The position numbers and the translations under genes are program-made. A stretch of 64,000 nucleotides of DNA from Steinernema hermaphroditum. Its lineage: Eukaryota; Nematoda; Chromadorea; Rhabditida; Steinernematidae. Where the stretch lies: the NCBI GenBank assembly GCA_030435675.1, contig CM059624.1:2628769-2692768 (forward strand), read 5' to 3'. The notes under the pieces are model-generated. The model was not told where the DNA came from and ran no database searches. It saw only the letters and a list, made by a program, of their open reading frames with translations. Positions within the stretch are counted from its first letter, which is position 1. Each line of letters opens with the position of its first letter. Below, piece by piece: positions 11,401 to 21,698 of the stretch.

Positions 11401-11784
11401 TGTTGAAATATCGATTTCGAAGAAATAGCTTTAGTGAACCGGTCTGTGTGAAACCGACCGCTTTTTGAATAACTCTATACCTAATCCGAGTGACACATTA
11501 AGGACGAGAGAAATCCTTCTTTTGATCTTAAAGAGAAACAGATGTATGCAAAAAAAATATTGGTAAATGATGTGCTCTGCGTTTGTATCGGTTCTTGACT
11601 GAGTCGACCGTGGTATTGTGAAGTGATTATTTCTGTATCCTGGTTGATTTTGAGAAGATGACGATTCGTGTCCTTCGATTTTGAGCTTCCCCAAGTGATG
11701 TACTACATTTTTACATTCGGATTCAAGATATCTTTTCTGTGATTCCATTATTTGACGTTTTTCAATCGAGACCTTTGCTACGCC

Positions 11785-12358
11785 TCAAGGTGAAAGGCGA
11801 GCACACAAAAGGGCAACAGAAGGGCTTCTTTTTAGTCCTTCCTTTCTTTTTTTTTTCAGAAAGTCATGGTCATAGCGACAGCTGTGTACAGCAGCATCGA
11901 ATAATCGAGTGAAAACGACTTCATCGATGACCAGCCCAAAATGAGGAAACCTACGCGCGCGAAACATATCGCGAATATTCAGTGAATCCATCGAAAGGCC
12001 TCCGACAACGACACGCCGAACGGTGGCAAGGAAAGCCGGTGATAAGATCACCAGAATGACTGTTGTCGGATTACTCACCGATGGAACGGAAATCGATATC
12101 AAACTATAGGGTGTGAAGACACATCTGGTTCCTGCGTTAAAGGTCATCATTGTGAATGGTGACTCCTCATTGATGGAATTGTCGTTGGATCGGTCGCGGA
12201 ATCGTTTTGAAGATGATTAAACGTCTTGACGAGGTTGGATCGACTTCGGGGAGACCCATAAGCGGGCACCTACGAAACTTACAGGAAACAAGACTGTGTA
12301 AGAGCATCACAAGTCGAATTGTTGCTTTGTTAATTATAGGATTTGGTTTTGTATTCAT
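11785..12358 (-). pseudogene. Chemoreceptor-like fragment (TM6-TM7 region)
   Basis: Minus-strand frames read ..INKATIRLVMLLHSL and, after a probable intron, FTPYSLISISVPSVSNPTT then VILVILSPAFLATVRRV. A basic segment, a hydrophobic helix with an NP-like motif and a basic tail are the layout of the end of a nematode 7TM chemoreceptor. No upstream exons for TM1-TM5 could be found, so it is either a fragment or too diverged to model. Coding direction agrees with the small gene just upstream at 12381-12662. Confidence 0.35.
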
Positions 12359-12380
12359 TTTTTAACCTTTATTTATTCAA

Positions 12381-12662
12381 CTACACAGCAAATGTGACAT
12401 GTTTTTCTTGGTTCTTTGGCTTCGGGCAATCGATCTGATCGACCGGTAGATCTTCGTTCGGCGACTCCTCGTCCTTTCGTGATTCTTTAGAGCTGAACAT
12501 GCAGAGCAGGGCCAAGACGATTAGCGAAGTAACAGCCAAGAAGCCGAAGAACAAAGTGCCAATAAGCAGAGAGTAGTGGCCTTCTAAATAATTTCATTAA
12601 TATGAGTTTTGAACCAAAAACTCACCGCCATAGAAAGAGAGCAATGAAGTCGACGTATCCAT
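12381..12662 (-). CDS. Small single-pass membrane protein, 79 aa
   Basis: Two exons, 12626-12662 and 12381-12583, are joined by a 42-nt intron with a strong GTGAGT donor and TTATTTAG acceptor. The 79-aa product has a short Ser/Thr-rich N-terminus, one transmembrane helix at about residues 17-41 (LLIGTLFFGFLAVTSLIVLA), then a charged cytoplasm-like tail with SSKESRKDEE and a final HVTFAV. No signal peptide precedes the helix. Overlapping AATAAA polyadenylation signals (minus strand, about 12368-12377) lie just past the stop codon, supporting this end. I do not recognise the family. The good splice sites, codon use and poly(A) signal make it likely to be a real gene. Confidence 0.65.
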
Positions 12663-13977
12663 GGCTTGACTGTGAATGAATTTGAAAATAGATTGATATT
12701 TGATTCATTTACCTTTAAGCTAATTCATTACAAACGAGAACAATGGTCACCCATTTATTTCAGTCCGATGAGGTAGAACTGTTTTCTCACGCCCATGAAT
12801 CGAAATGATATGTAGTGTAAACATGTAGGTGTGTTATATGTGCTAAAAATTGTCCAGAACAAAAGGAAATCAAAAGGGTGCTCGGTCTCTAATTCAGGGA
12901 GCACGTCGCCCACTGAAATGAGTCACACGTCGGACGTCTAAACCATTGAGATAGATCAGGTCATGGAAGTAATGACAAAGGATGGCTGACAAGTCCTATC
13001 ATCAAAATCCAATGATGAGCAAAGCAGGATGGAGTATAGGAGGCTCGTAATCAATGTCGAGTCGTCCTTTGATCACTGCTCCGGTTAGAGCATCCATTTT
13101 TCCAGACTGATCGAGAGCGTATCCATAAAAGAGATCGAACTTATTGTCAAAAGACAAGTAAAAAGTGGAAGAAGCTTGTCGTTCACGGCCTTGGCTTTCA
13201 GCATGAGGGGATCGTTCACCTTAGAAACGCTGTACCAGAGGTAGTGCCGGATATGGATGCACGAAAAACGATTGTTATAGAGGGGCTTCATCGCTGAAAC
13301 GACTCTGAAAACTCGCGGGACTTTTGAACCCACATATAGCTCAATTTTTTTGTGTTGCAGTCGGTATTCTTTAGATAAGTTTTGTTTCCTTTTTCAGGAT
13401 GGTGAGGGACTAACCGCTGCGTGAGATGAGTAAGACTGAAGCGGACTGAGTTAGAGGAATTTGGGGTCGAGCCGCAAAACGTAAATAGGGACAGAGTCCA
13501 TCGGGCACAGAGGTGAGACTGATCAGAGGTCGACTCAAAGTAGGGGTTTAGTGCTCTGCGCAGAGATGACAACCTGTTCTATGCGACAAGAGGGCATACT
13601 TCTTCTTCGAATGTACGGCTTGACAATATGTATTGTGAAGATTAGGGTAGGAAACCTTGGATAATCGTTCCCAGTTCTTTCTCTGCAGGACAATGATTTG
13701 TAACGAGACCATTTTAGACCACACTTGGGGTACCCGACCCGAACCGGACAACTCTGTTCATAACCAAACTGTTGCGTGCTGACCACACGCATTGATTCGT
13801 CTGCGTCTCACCGCGATTGGTCACCGTACTTGTCGGCGTGTTGTCTATGCTGTGTAGGCTAGCGACCGCATTCCGTCTCTTCCATCCATATCGCACCAGC
13901 CTTATGTTTGTGTTGCCTAGCGCGTTCATGTGCTTACGTGTTCGTGCCTTTATTTGTTACGCGTTTCTATACATAAA
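12663..13977. other. No gene recognised
   Basis: Short open frames only. The stretch just before 13978 would hold the promoter of the SL RNA-like locus; no specific element could be named. Confidence 0.4.
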
Positions 13978-14097
13978 GGTTTAATTACCCATGGTTGAGG
14001 TCTTCTACCAGGTAGACCTCTACGCTCCCTCAAACATTGTTACAGCAAGACGTGACACAAACTTTTGCCTCACATGGTTTATTATTAAAATAAACCC
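13978..14097 (+). ncRNA. Spliced-leader (SL1-like) RNA gene
   Basis: The 22 bases 13978-13999 match nematode SL1 at 19 positions: the first 14 (GGTTTAATTACCCA) and the last five (TTGAG) are identical, with TGG in place of AGT between. The next bases are GT, the splice donor expected at the leader/intron junction of an SL RNA. Downstream an inverted repeat (GAGGTCT/AGACCTC) pairs the leader end with the region after the donor. A U-rich Sm-like word AACTTTTGCC lies at 14060-14069, followed by a perfect 8-bp hairpin GGTTTATT/AATAAACC (14076-14096). Order and size resemble SL RNA genes (about 100-120 nt). The Sm site is imperfect, so a pseudogene or a minor SL variant cannot be excluded. Confidence 0.55.
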
Positions 14098-14149
14098 GGC
14101 TGCGCGCGAATTCGTGCCCTCCAGGTACTAAAAGCCAATTAGGAGCTCA

Positions 14150-14320
14150 TGCAAATGGCTGAAGTTGGGGCCAAAAAACTGTAGCCCTGCGGGCGGCAAG
14201 ACACCATAGCCCTGCGGGCGGCAAGATTGGTGCTCATGCAAAGGGCTGAAGTTGTCCAAAAACTGCAAAGCTAAAAAATACGCTAAAAACGGCACAAAAA
14301 CTGTAAAGAAACGCAAAGCC
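14150..14320. repeat. Dispersed repeat shared with 0.84-0.93 kb
   Basis: The words GGGCGGCAAGACACCATAGC and GGCTGAAGTTG recur here (two internal units about 40-60 bp apart) and, in reverse complement, at 839-921. It lies directly beside SINE copy 3, as its counterpart lies beside copies 1 and 2. Confidence 0.55.
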
Positions 14321-14360
14321 TTGCGTCCCCAGAGATTTGGTGGAAGTATAGCGCTACCAT

Positions 14361-14548
14361 CTTAACTGTCTGTGTGGCTCATTGCGAACGTGCTTCGTTT
14401 GTAAGCGGGCGGTGTCTGGTTCGGTTCCCCTCGGGGCCCTTATTTTGTGTGGGTGTTTTCTGCGTGCTCACGGAAAAACACACACACACACATACACACA
14501 CAAACAGGCCAACGGACCCGTCGGTTCTCCATTTATATATAGGGGATC
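14361..14548 (+). mobile_element. tRNA-derived SINE, copy 3
   Basis: Box A-like TGGCTCATTGCGAACG, box B-like GGTTCGGTTCC and the same terminal TATATATAGGGGAT as copies 1 and 2. This copy has a (CA)n expansion near 14480-14510. It ends 51 bp past the stop codon of the antisense ITP-like gene, so it probably contributes to that gene's 3' UTR. Confidence 0.75.
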
Positions 14549-14598
14549 AGTACACAATGTGTTCATGCACATCGCCATCGCAGAGCTGCTACATCTCG

Positions 14599-15052
14599 TC
14601 ATCCCAGCCATATTTCCCGATTTGTCAATTTGTGGAGGTCGCGACACTCCTTGAACTTGGTATTAGTGAAGCAGTTGCTCCTAGAAGGATAGTGTTTCAG
14701 TTTTTCGTGCAGTGACTCATCATTAACTACCTGCACTCGACAAGGTAATTCGGTTGTTCGTTGGAAAACTCTTTATGGCATTCGAGGCAAATTCGGTCCA
14801 TCATGGCGACTTTTCCTTCATCTTTGTATACGGCGCAGTTTTGCTCCTGCCTCCAAGAAGCCTCCTCGGGAAGATCTCGCTCTTCGGCGTAGATCTGAAC
14901 ACTCTTATCATGAGAGCGTAATGGATATTGTCAACCTGGACAGGTGGTCGGTGTCCTAGAACGAGAGCTTCCGCAGCATTGTGGGTAGCGAAGCTCAGAA
15001 AACAGACGAGAACAAAAGCCTCGCAGCACTTGATCGCCAACAAGCGGGACAT
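14599..15052 (-). CDS. CHH/ITP-family neurohormone precursor, 120 aa
   Basis: Exons 14936-15052, 14731-14894 and 14599-14680 are joined by introns of 41 and 50 nt. The first exon gives a signal peptide (MSRLLAIKCCEAFVLVCFLS). The mature region has six cysteines with spacing C-15-C-2-C-14-C-3-C-8-C, close to the C-15-C-2-C-12-C-3-C-8-C of crustacean hyperglycaemic hormone and insect ion transport peptide. It also carries the family blocks MDRICLEC and CRSNCF. The second intron falls just after the fourth Cys within CR|SNC, the position I recall for the arthropod genes. The last residue before the stop is Gly after Leu (EIWLG), a possible C-terminal amidation signal. Family members are secreted, three-disulphide neurohormones. 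No dibasic propeptide cleavage site is obvious. Nematode members are known but poorly studied. Confidence 0.8.
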
Positions 15053-16484
15053 CGCTTAAACGGATACTGTTTGAAAAGGATTCAAAGCCCACAGCTGGTC
15101 GAAAGATTTAGGCTTACCATAAGCGGACGAAGCTTCCAAAGCCTTCGAATGCGGATGGAACAGCTGGGGAAGCTTCTGATGATGACAGTGCTGGGCAGGC
15201 GGCTTTTATGTTGCTCTAGAGATTACCATAAAATGGTTCTCGCCGGAATAATGGCCTCTGAATACATAACTAGGCCGGTCCTGGCTCCACAATTCGACGT
15301 TTTATTGTAAGTCGGATCAAGACATCTGGGGAAACGATCGCAATCGCTTCATAAATCTTCAGATTGTTCAATAACTTAGCATCTCACGAACACTATATGG
15401 GTGTCAATTCGGTGTCAATCTACAACCGGGCTTATGTGTTAAGGAACCATGAATTTAAGAATTATAACGATTTTGAATTTTTGATTAGGCAGGTGTTCGG
15501 AACGAACATGTATGTTTTATTGGTTGCGAATGGATTTCGACGACGAAACAGTACCGTCGTCTTCTGCGACTCTCTTTGATGCGAGCAGATGCGAGCTCCG
15601 AAACCGCCTCTGTGCATCCGAAAATGAGTTGGTCATGGAGCGTCATGGATGGTCATGAACAACCATGTCCATGATCCACGGCCATGGGCTGTCCATGACG
15701 ATTCGTGACCATTCATGCGTGAGATGGCGAAAAAAAAAGAAATGAAAAACTTCGCTGTCATTCCCAGATCACCCTGATCGCTGTCTTTCCACCCATACAT
15801 CCCTATTTTATATGTTTGAAATGGTAAATTTTTCAATTTTTTAATGGCATTAACCAGGCAAGATATCTCATAATGCACAACGAAAAAAACGTAGATAGGT
15901 CATTATACGTAGATCACTGTAGTCACCTTCGACGCCGACGCCCTGTGCCGAAGAACGAAAAGAGGCAGTGGCCACGCCATCCGATCTGACGATGAGATGA
16001 TTTTTCGAAAACATTTCTTCCGTTTCGCTGGGCCTCCCCGCTATCTAAGACCCGAGCGCTCCCCTCAGAGGTAATTAACCAACAGGAGATCGTTTGACAC
16101 ATTTCTGGTCGCTGTAAATCTCTCATAGCGCCATGACACTTACATATTTCGAAAACACTTTGTATCCCCCTAAGTATTCTGTCAAACGTCAAGTTGCGTC
16201 TGCACATCTCTGATCTTTAGTGTATTATCTTCAGTTTTTCTGTTCGCAGTGTACATTTTTCATTCAAAGCCCACCTAAGCACCAGCCTACGGTGGAATCG
16301 CTGCAGAAGCCCATCTTGAGAAGAGTCGCCAATTTCGAAAAATCTAAGTTCAAAAAAGCGATGCCAAACCCTTCAGTTTCACCATCGAAGAAGTGTTTCT
16401 ACACAGTTTGCCTGAAAGCTTCTCTTCTCAGCCCTCATATAAGGCAAGTCGATGGCCGCTGAGCACAGCTAAATTCTTGAGCAA
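15053..16484. other. Intergenic; CATGG/CCATG-rich cluster at 15624-15718
   Basis: No exon recognised between the divergently transcribed ITP-like and Wnt genes, so this stretch should hold both promoters. At 15624-15718 the words GGTCATG, CCATG and GTCATGG recur many times in both orientations, giving a self-complementary cluster. Confidence 0.45.
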
Positions 16485-17495
16485 ATGCACTTTCAGATCT
16501 TCTTCATTTTATCGATGCTCTGGGCGCCATGCATTGCTCTGGGATTCCTCGACCTCTCTGGTAGCCTCAACTGCACTTCGGCCTTCGAAAATCTCAACAC
16601 TCGCCAACGGAGACTATGCAACAGGTTCCCTGAAGCGGCAAACATCGTCCTGTCCTCCATGGAAATGGCCAAAACGACCTGTGAGCGTGACTTCGCCAAA
16701 GAGAGCTGGAACTGCTCCCGAAGCCACACAGCAAAGGACTCCAAAGAGGCCGCTTACATTTCTGCCTTCGGAGCTGCTCTTGCGGCTTCGAAGGTCGCAC
16801 AGGAATGCTCTTCCGGCCGCTTGGACTACTGTGGTTGTGGAAGGAGCGCAGACGCAAGGCAATCGTCATCGATTCCGGGCTGTTCCGACAACATCAAATT
16901 TGGGGCGTCGTTCTCAAAGAAGTTTTTCCAGTTGAAGAAGATGGACACCGAAGACATTAAGTAAGTTCTCACGCCACTTAATTTTAGTCTTCCTTCCAGA
17001 TTCCGAGTTCAAGCACACAACATCGGAGTCGGTCTCCGAGTCCTTCGTTCAAATCGCGTCAAGCGCTGCAAGTGCCACGGCATAGGGAAGACCTGCACGA
17101 TGAAAACATGCTGGTGGGCTGTGCCCACTGTTGACGGCCTCTCCGCACTACTTAAGGAAAAATACAACAGCGCCTCTAAGGTAAACCCCTCTCCACTTCC
17201 CATAGTAATGGTCTTTTAGGTCCTCACCTCGAACATCGAACTCATCGTCGCAGAGACCTCGCTTCCTGCAGCTACGACCCAGCTTGTGTTCTTGAAGCCG
17301 TCTGCGAACTTCTGCGACCGCGTTAGAGGAAGACCCTGCGACGACGACGCACACTGCGAGAGCCTCTGCTGTGGCCGTGGATTCAGAAAAGAGAGTCGAA
17401 TGGTCACCGAACAGTGCCGTTGCCAGTTCTTCTACTGCTGTGAAATCCGCTGCGAATCATGTCTCAAGGTCGTTGAAGATCGTTTTTGTCTTTGA
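16485..17495 (+). CDS. Divergent short Wnt ligand lacking the acylated serine
   Basis: Exons 16485-16960, 17000-17180 and 17220-17495 are separated by 39-nt introns and encode 310 aa. The start opens a signal peptide (MHFQIFFILSMLWAPCIALG). Wnt landmarks in order: LNTRQRRLCNRFPEA, WNCS, AFGAALAASKVAQECSSG, YCGCG, GCSDNIKFGASFSKKF, CKCHGIGKTC..KTCW near residue 182, and the C-terminal LCCGRGF, CRCQFFYCC and a final FCL. In acylated Wnts the motif is CHG-x-SGSC and its first Ser carries palmitoleate, needed for Wntless-dependent export and Frizzled contact. Here that position (about residue 188) is Gly and the loop reads GKT. The protein is shorter than most Wnts, with fewer cysteines in the thumb region. 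Drosophila WntD also lacks lipidation. AATAAA lies at 17542. Confidence 0.9.
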
Positions 17496-18648
17496 GCCAC
17501 GTTTTTTTGCTTTTCTTGGTAATTTTTGTACCTCGGTCTTTAATAAATGTCGTGCTATTATATTGAAGCATTTGACATTGGCATTCAAAGTGATCATTGA
17601 CAAGTGAGTGGTCTGTTTTACTCTTTTACAAGCGATCTATCGCGTAGCACATTTTTTCAGATTTCCATGTAAAAGCAGACAGTTTGTGGAGATCCGATGA
17701 AAGTGTGTTATTGTCCTGTCCTTCAGTGATGTTTGTCAAATGATCGAAGGATGAATGACTAATGCCAGGTCTCGCTATCCAGATGGGGAGTGAATGCCTA
17801 GGCCCCTAGCTTCAAACTGAAAAGTAAACAGAATATGCAAAAGAAAGAAGAGTTGCGTTCCTATTTTCTTCGTGAAGTCACCGTCATCTGGTCCTCGGCC
17901 TTCCGATGGGACGCGTCATAGGTGGTCGCTATTCTTCGAGTTTCGTTGACCACTTGGCAGGTTCACTCGTATTTGAGCCACCTCTTCGGCCTGATGTCCA
18001 CGAAGAACGATCAGCTGAAATCCGTCAATAACCTGTTTAGAGAATGTCTTTTCTGCGAAAAAGAAGACCATCAGATCTAGCTATGCGGGGTTGATGAAAC
18101 AGGTTGATTTCGAAAAAAAGCCAAACTGTGTAAGGTGCGTTTTACTTATTTGCCAAGTTTTGGTCGAACTATCCCTATTTCAAGATGGCTTTTTTCCTGG
18201 TTTGTAGAACCTTCGACAAAACACACATTGAAGAACTTACGAAGAATCAAATGGATGCATGGATGCAAACATGGATGCAAGTATCTTGAAAGAGGATCAC
18301 TCACATTTTCTTCTTTGAAACCAAAGATATCATTTTATAAATTGAACAGATACAGAATCGACAAATCAGACTGACAATTACAACCAATGCAAACAGCTGC
18401 ACACCATTATCATCATGACTGTGATCAATAGTTATATAACAAAGTTATCAAAACGGAATCGGTTAAAAAAAGAATGATCCCCTATCGATGTTATAATTCC
18501 GGTACAGGGGCGTTAGAAATCGAAGGTGGCAGAGGCAGGTGGACAACAGAAATGCACAGAGATCACAATTCGTTTATGATACAGCATCGGACATTGCACA
18601 TTAGACATAAAAGTGATAAGAATGGTGTACATTAGACAAGAAAGTTCA
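17496..18648. other. No gene recognised
   Basis: Spacer between the convergent Wnt and F-box genes. No exon seen. Confidence 0.5.
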
Positions 18649-19566
18649 CTAGTTCTGATCATTGCCAGCGGGGTCACCGTTATCCACAGCGTCATTTCCG
18701 AAACCGGCATCTCCGTTATTAGGTTTTTGGGCAGTCTTAACGCGGTCCTTGTTGAAGTTATGACACAGCGATTTGAAGTCAAAAACCTTCGAAAGTTCAT
18801 CTTTACCCTTTTCATCAACGACAGCGTCAATTTTGCGTCTATTGGACATAAAGGACCGTTCGGTCCAGTGCTGATGGTACTCCATAAAGACACAGGCCGG
18901 CAGAGGACTAGACTTACTGGTGTCGAGCCTAACGAAATTTTCACTTTTGGTAAAGATTTTCACTGACTCAAGAATCTTAGAAACGTCAATCTGTCCAGAA
19001 ATTGTCACAATTTGCATATGGCACGATCGGAGCTGTCTATTGATGAACTCAATTTCGTGATCGTTGAAATTGTATGTGTCCTCTGGAGCCAACAGGTGCA
19101 ACGAAGAGAACCTATTGCCTAATTTCTGCAAGAAAGTCGATGGAATTTCCAAAGAGTTTTCGATAACAATCTCAAGATGACCGTAGAGGTTTGTGGCGAT
19201 CGGATCGTAAAAATCGAACGCTTCCTGTTCGGTGATTTTAGTGCAGACGATGGGATAGGCTCCCTTGCGTGCATCGGTCAGCGTATGCTGCCAGTATGCC
19301 TGAGTGTCGTTCGGAAATTTGGCGAAGTAGTGCCGGGTGAGCTTGCCGTTTTCTCCAGAAACGAGCGACTTCTCTCGGCAGATTTCTCCCCAGCGTCCAT
19401 CGATCTTGGCCAGTTCGCCGAGTTGTTGCATTTGAATAGGATGCAAAACATCGCGGATGATGTTCTCTGGAAGCCGAGCGAATTCACCGTTGTGGGAAGC
19501 AGCTGTCTTCGCTTCTTTCTCGGGAGGGCCACCGAGGGCCACATCAGAGCGACAAGATCGTTTCAT
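18649..19566 (-). CDS. F-box protein, 305 aa
   Basis: A single long exon on the minus strand. The N-terminal part holds an F-box-like helix set (FARLPENIIRDVLHPIQMQQ.., about residues 30-75), which in this family binds Skp1 in an SCF ubiquitin ligase. The rest is a variable substrate-binding-type region of the kind seen in the large nematode F-box families, ending in a Gly/Asn/Asp-rich low-complexity tail. The start was placed at the Met of MKRSCRSD. It has a good AAAAATG context, and a TTTTCAG acceptor sits 27 nt upstream, suggesting trans-splicing or a 5' UTR intron. The frame stays open upstream to 19686, so an N-terminal extension of 40 residues is possible. Nematode F-box genes evolve fast, so the substrate cannot be guessed. 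Confidence 0.7.
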   Translation of the reverse strand: MKRSCRSDVALGGPPEKEAKTAASHNGEFARLPENIIRDVLHPIQMQQLGELAKIDGRWGEICREKSLVSGENGKLTRHYFAKFPNDTQAYWQHTLTDARKGAYPIVCTKITEQEAFDFYDPIATNLYGHLEIVIENSLEIPSTFLQKLGNRFSSLHLLAPEDTYNFNDHEIEFINRQLRSCHMQIVTISGQIDVSKILESVKIFTKSENFVRLDTSKSSPLPACVFMEYHQHWTERSFMSNRRKIDAVVDEKGKDELSKVFDFKSLCHNFNKDRVKTAQKPNNGDAGFGNDAVDNGDPAGNDQN

Positions 19567-20843
19567 TTTTGGGAGAGATTGCAATCGAGACGTCTGAAAA
19601 GGGTGACTCTGTTCATTCGAATGTACAGCTGGAACCTTCACAATACACGAAAGCAATAGCTTAGTGACCGGGTTGAGGTGATGCATTACTGTAGTCAGTT
19701 AATTCCCCACGTAGACTTAGATTTGTTTTTCTGGCTTTGGCGGACCTTAAAGCGTAAACAACAAAAATACATTGACTCATTTTGGTAAAAAATCGGTCGG
19801 TTTTAAGCTGAAAACTTTGTTGCCCGGAACTCAAGATATAGTTCAAATACAGTGACGGAGATATCAGCCATAAAGTAAGCTCTTTCAAAGCGTGAAATCC
19901 AGTTCATGTTGTATCCGACGCAACGGAACCTCACACGAATCGCGACGCGCGAATAAGTAGCAGCTGCCAGCGGCGTCTCTTACATCCTGCTTTGAAAATA
20001 AAGCCACGAGTCAATGCGCGGTGGGAGCCCGTGCGCAGCGACCAAATAGGATTGTTTATATTATGGGCACGGCAGATCGGAAAGTAGAAAGTGCTTCCAT
20101 ATCCACACAGCTGACTGGACTACAGTGCATAGAAAGTGCCATCCGACACCAGCACAAAAAGCGCACATTCAACTGACATTGAAGGACGTTGTACATTCCA
20201 ATTTGTCGTGGCGTACCTTACAGCCTATTCAGAAAATAGAGCCACGAGGCTAGGCGCGGCAAGAGTCCGTACTAAGCTATTAACGGGCATGGAGCTCTAT
20301 GGGACAAACTCTGGCGTAGCAGGTCACTGAGTGGTCAGTAAGATCTTCCTATATCAAAGGTCAATACCTTCAATCATAAGGGTGAATGTCGATAACCGCT
20401 AAGTGAAGAGGAACGCACGATTTCTTAATGGACACCTGCTGTCGAGTTCCTTCCTACTTAAAAACAAGGTAAATAATGCCGTATACCGTAGACCCGTTGT
20501 GTCGGGATCCCATTTGTTACAAATGTGAAATTGTTGATGTTTATGCATCTTAGGATAACCTTCGGTTCTGCGAAGCCTCTTCACCGAAAAGGAGCTTCTG
20601 ACAACGATACATTGCATACATGCCATTTGACCAGCGGCCCTTCGATTAGTTGACCACTGAAAATGGCCGCTTTTCTCTTTCACGTTCCTAGTACTATGTT
20701 TCCCTTCAAGAGATTCGTATTTCGTTTCAAGAGCCGATGTTCCATCTACGGTGAATCCCACCTGTCGACATCCAAATAACATCAATGGGCATTTATTATC
20801 TGAGCAAAGGAGGATTCATTTACATGCGGCGAATTGTGATTTA
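19567..20843. other. Intergenic with an imperfect direct repeat
   Basis: Two degenerate copies of AAATAaAGCCACGAG..GCGCGG..GAGcCCGT lie at about 19995-20040 and 20230-20275. Open frames here (for example 20399-20785, -) have no recognisable features. Confidence 0.35.
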
Positions 20844-21416
20844 CTAGATGTTCATAAAAGACAACAGCTCGCGATCTCTGCGCCACTGGACTTTGCTTAG
20901 TTCGCTTCGGTGATAAACGTCCCCCACCATAAATTTCTTGTACAAAACTCGCGTTTCATCGCTACACATGCTTCGATAAGACAGACCGAATGTAAAGTCT
21001 CTTCCAAATCCTCTTTCCGAGTTGATCCCGAAGATCAATATCCTCTCAAGAAACGCGGTGGTCAGATTCGTCAAGTTCGTCAAAGACCGTAGGTTAAGCC
21101 TTCTTCGAGGCACGCCTCATCTTCTACGACGCCATGTGATCGGAAGAGCGCCAGTGAGAAGGAGAACGGTTCCGAATTCATCCTAATCTCCGCCTTCGTC
21201 GTCTTGAGCATCCACAGAGCTGGCAACGTCGTGACGGACCAAGAGACGGTCATCCTGTGGATCTCCCCGGAGAGGACTGTCGCTGGCGGCTTAGACAACC
21301 TTTCTTTCAGCATCTCCAAATCAGAATCTACCGTAAACCGAAAGAAAACCATAGATTGCAAAAGAAACCGAACGTGCGAACAGATAGCGCGCGCCGCCGT
21401 TGGCGGGACCATATAA
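20844..21416. other. Probable coding locus, strand and model unresolved
   Basis: Both strands are unusually open. On minus, a frame at 21080-21412 (MVFFRFTVDSDLEMLKERLS...) overlaps another at 20844-21113 that ends YHRSELSKVQWRRDRELL-SFMNI. On plus, one frame from 20910 to 21416 is interrupted by a single TAG at 21090, and its second half reads FILISAFVVLSIHRAGNVVT.... No family was recognised on either strand and no convincing intron resolves the breaks. It could be a small gene or a decayed one. Confidence 0.3.
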
Positions 21417-21457
21417 TGTTTGTATTTTTGCGGTAAATCAGCGATAAAATGTGGAAA

Positions 21458-21646
21458 GATGTTTTTGATGACGTGATGCGTTTCTCATTATTTTTCTCGA
21501 CTTTCAACGATAACATTCCTTTCAAAGATTAAATGTGGAAATCCTGTTCCTTGATCGCCGGCACATGGCTTCTTGTGCAGATTCTTATGCGTGCAATTGC
21601 TTTTCCGTGATGTTTTTGATGACATGATGCGTTTCTCATTATTTTC
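21458..21646. repeat. Short direct repeat upstream of Pol kappa
   Basis: About 38 bp (GATGTTTTTGATGACRTGAT, then GCGTTTCTCATTATTTT) occur at 21458-21498 and again at 21609-21646. Just after the first copy is TTTCAACGATAACA, which also occurs at the start of the Pol kappa reading frame (21706). The 5' end of the gene seems to have been partly duplicated. Confidence 0.55.
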
Positions 21647-21698
21647 TATCGCCTGTTGAACATCTACTTCGATTTCAGCTTTCTCGTGGAGTCAAGCC

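Noticed and set aside
16393..16935. 180-codon frame overlapping Wnt exon 1
   Set aside because: The overlapping frame has clear Wnt motifs; this one has none.
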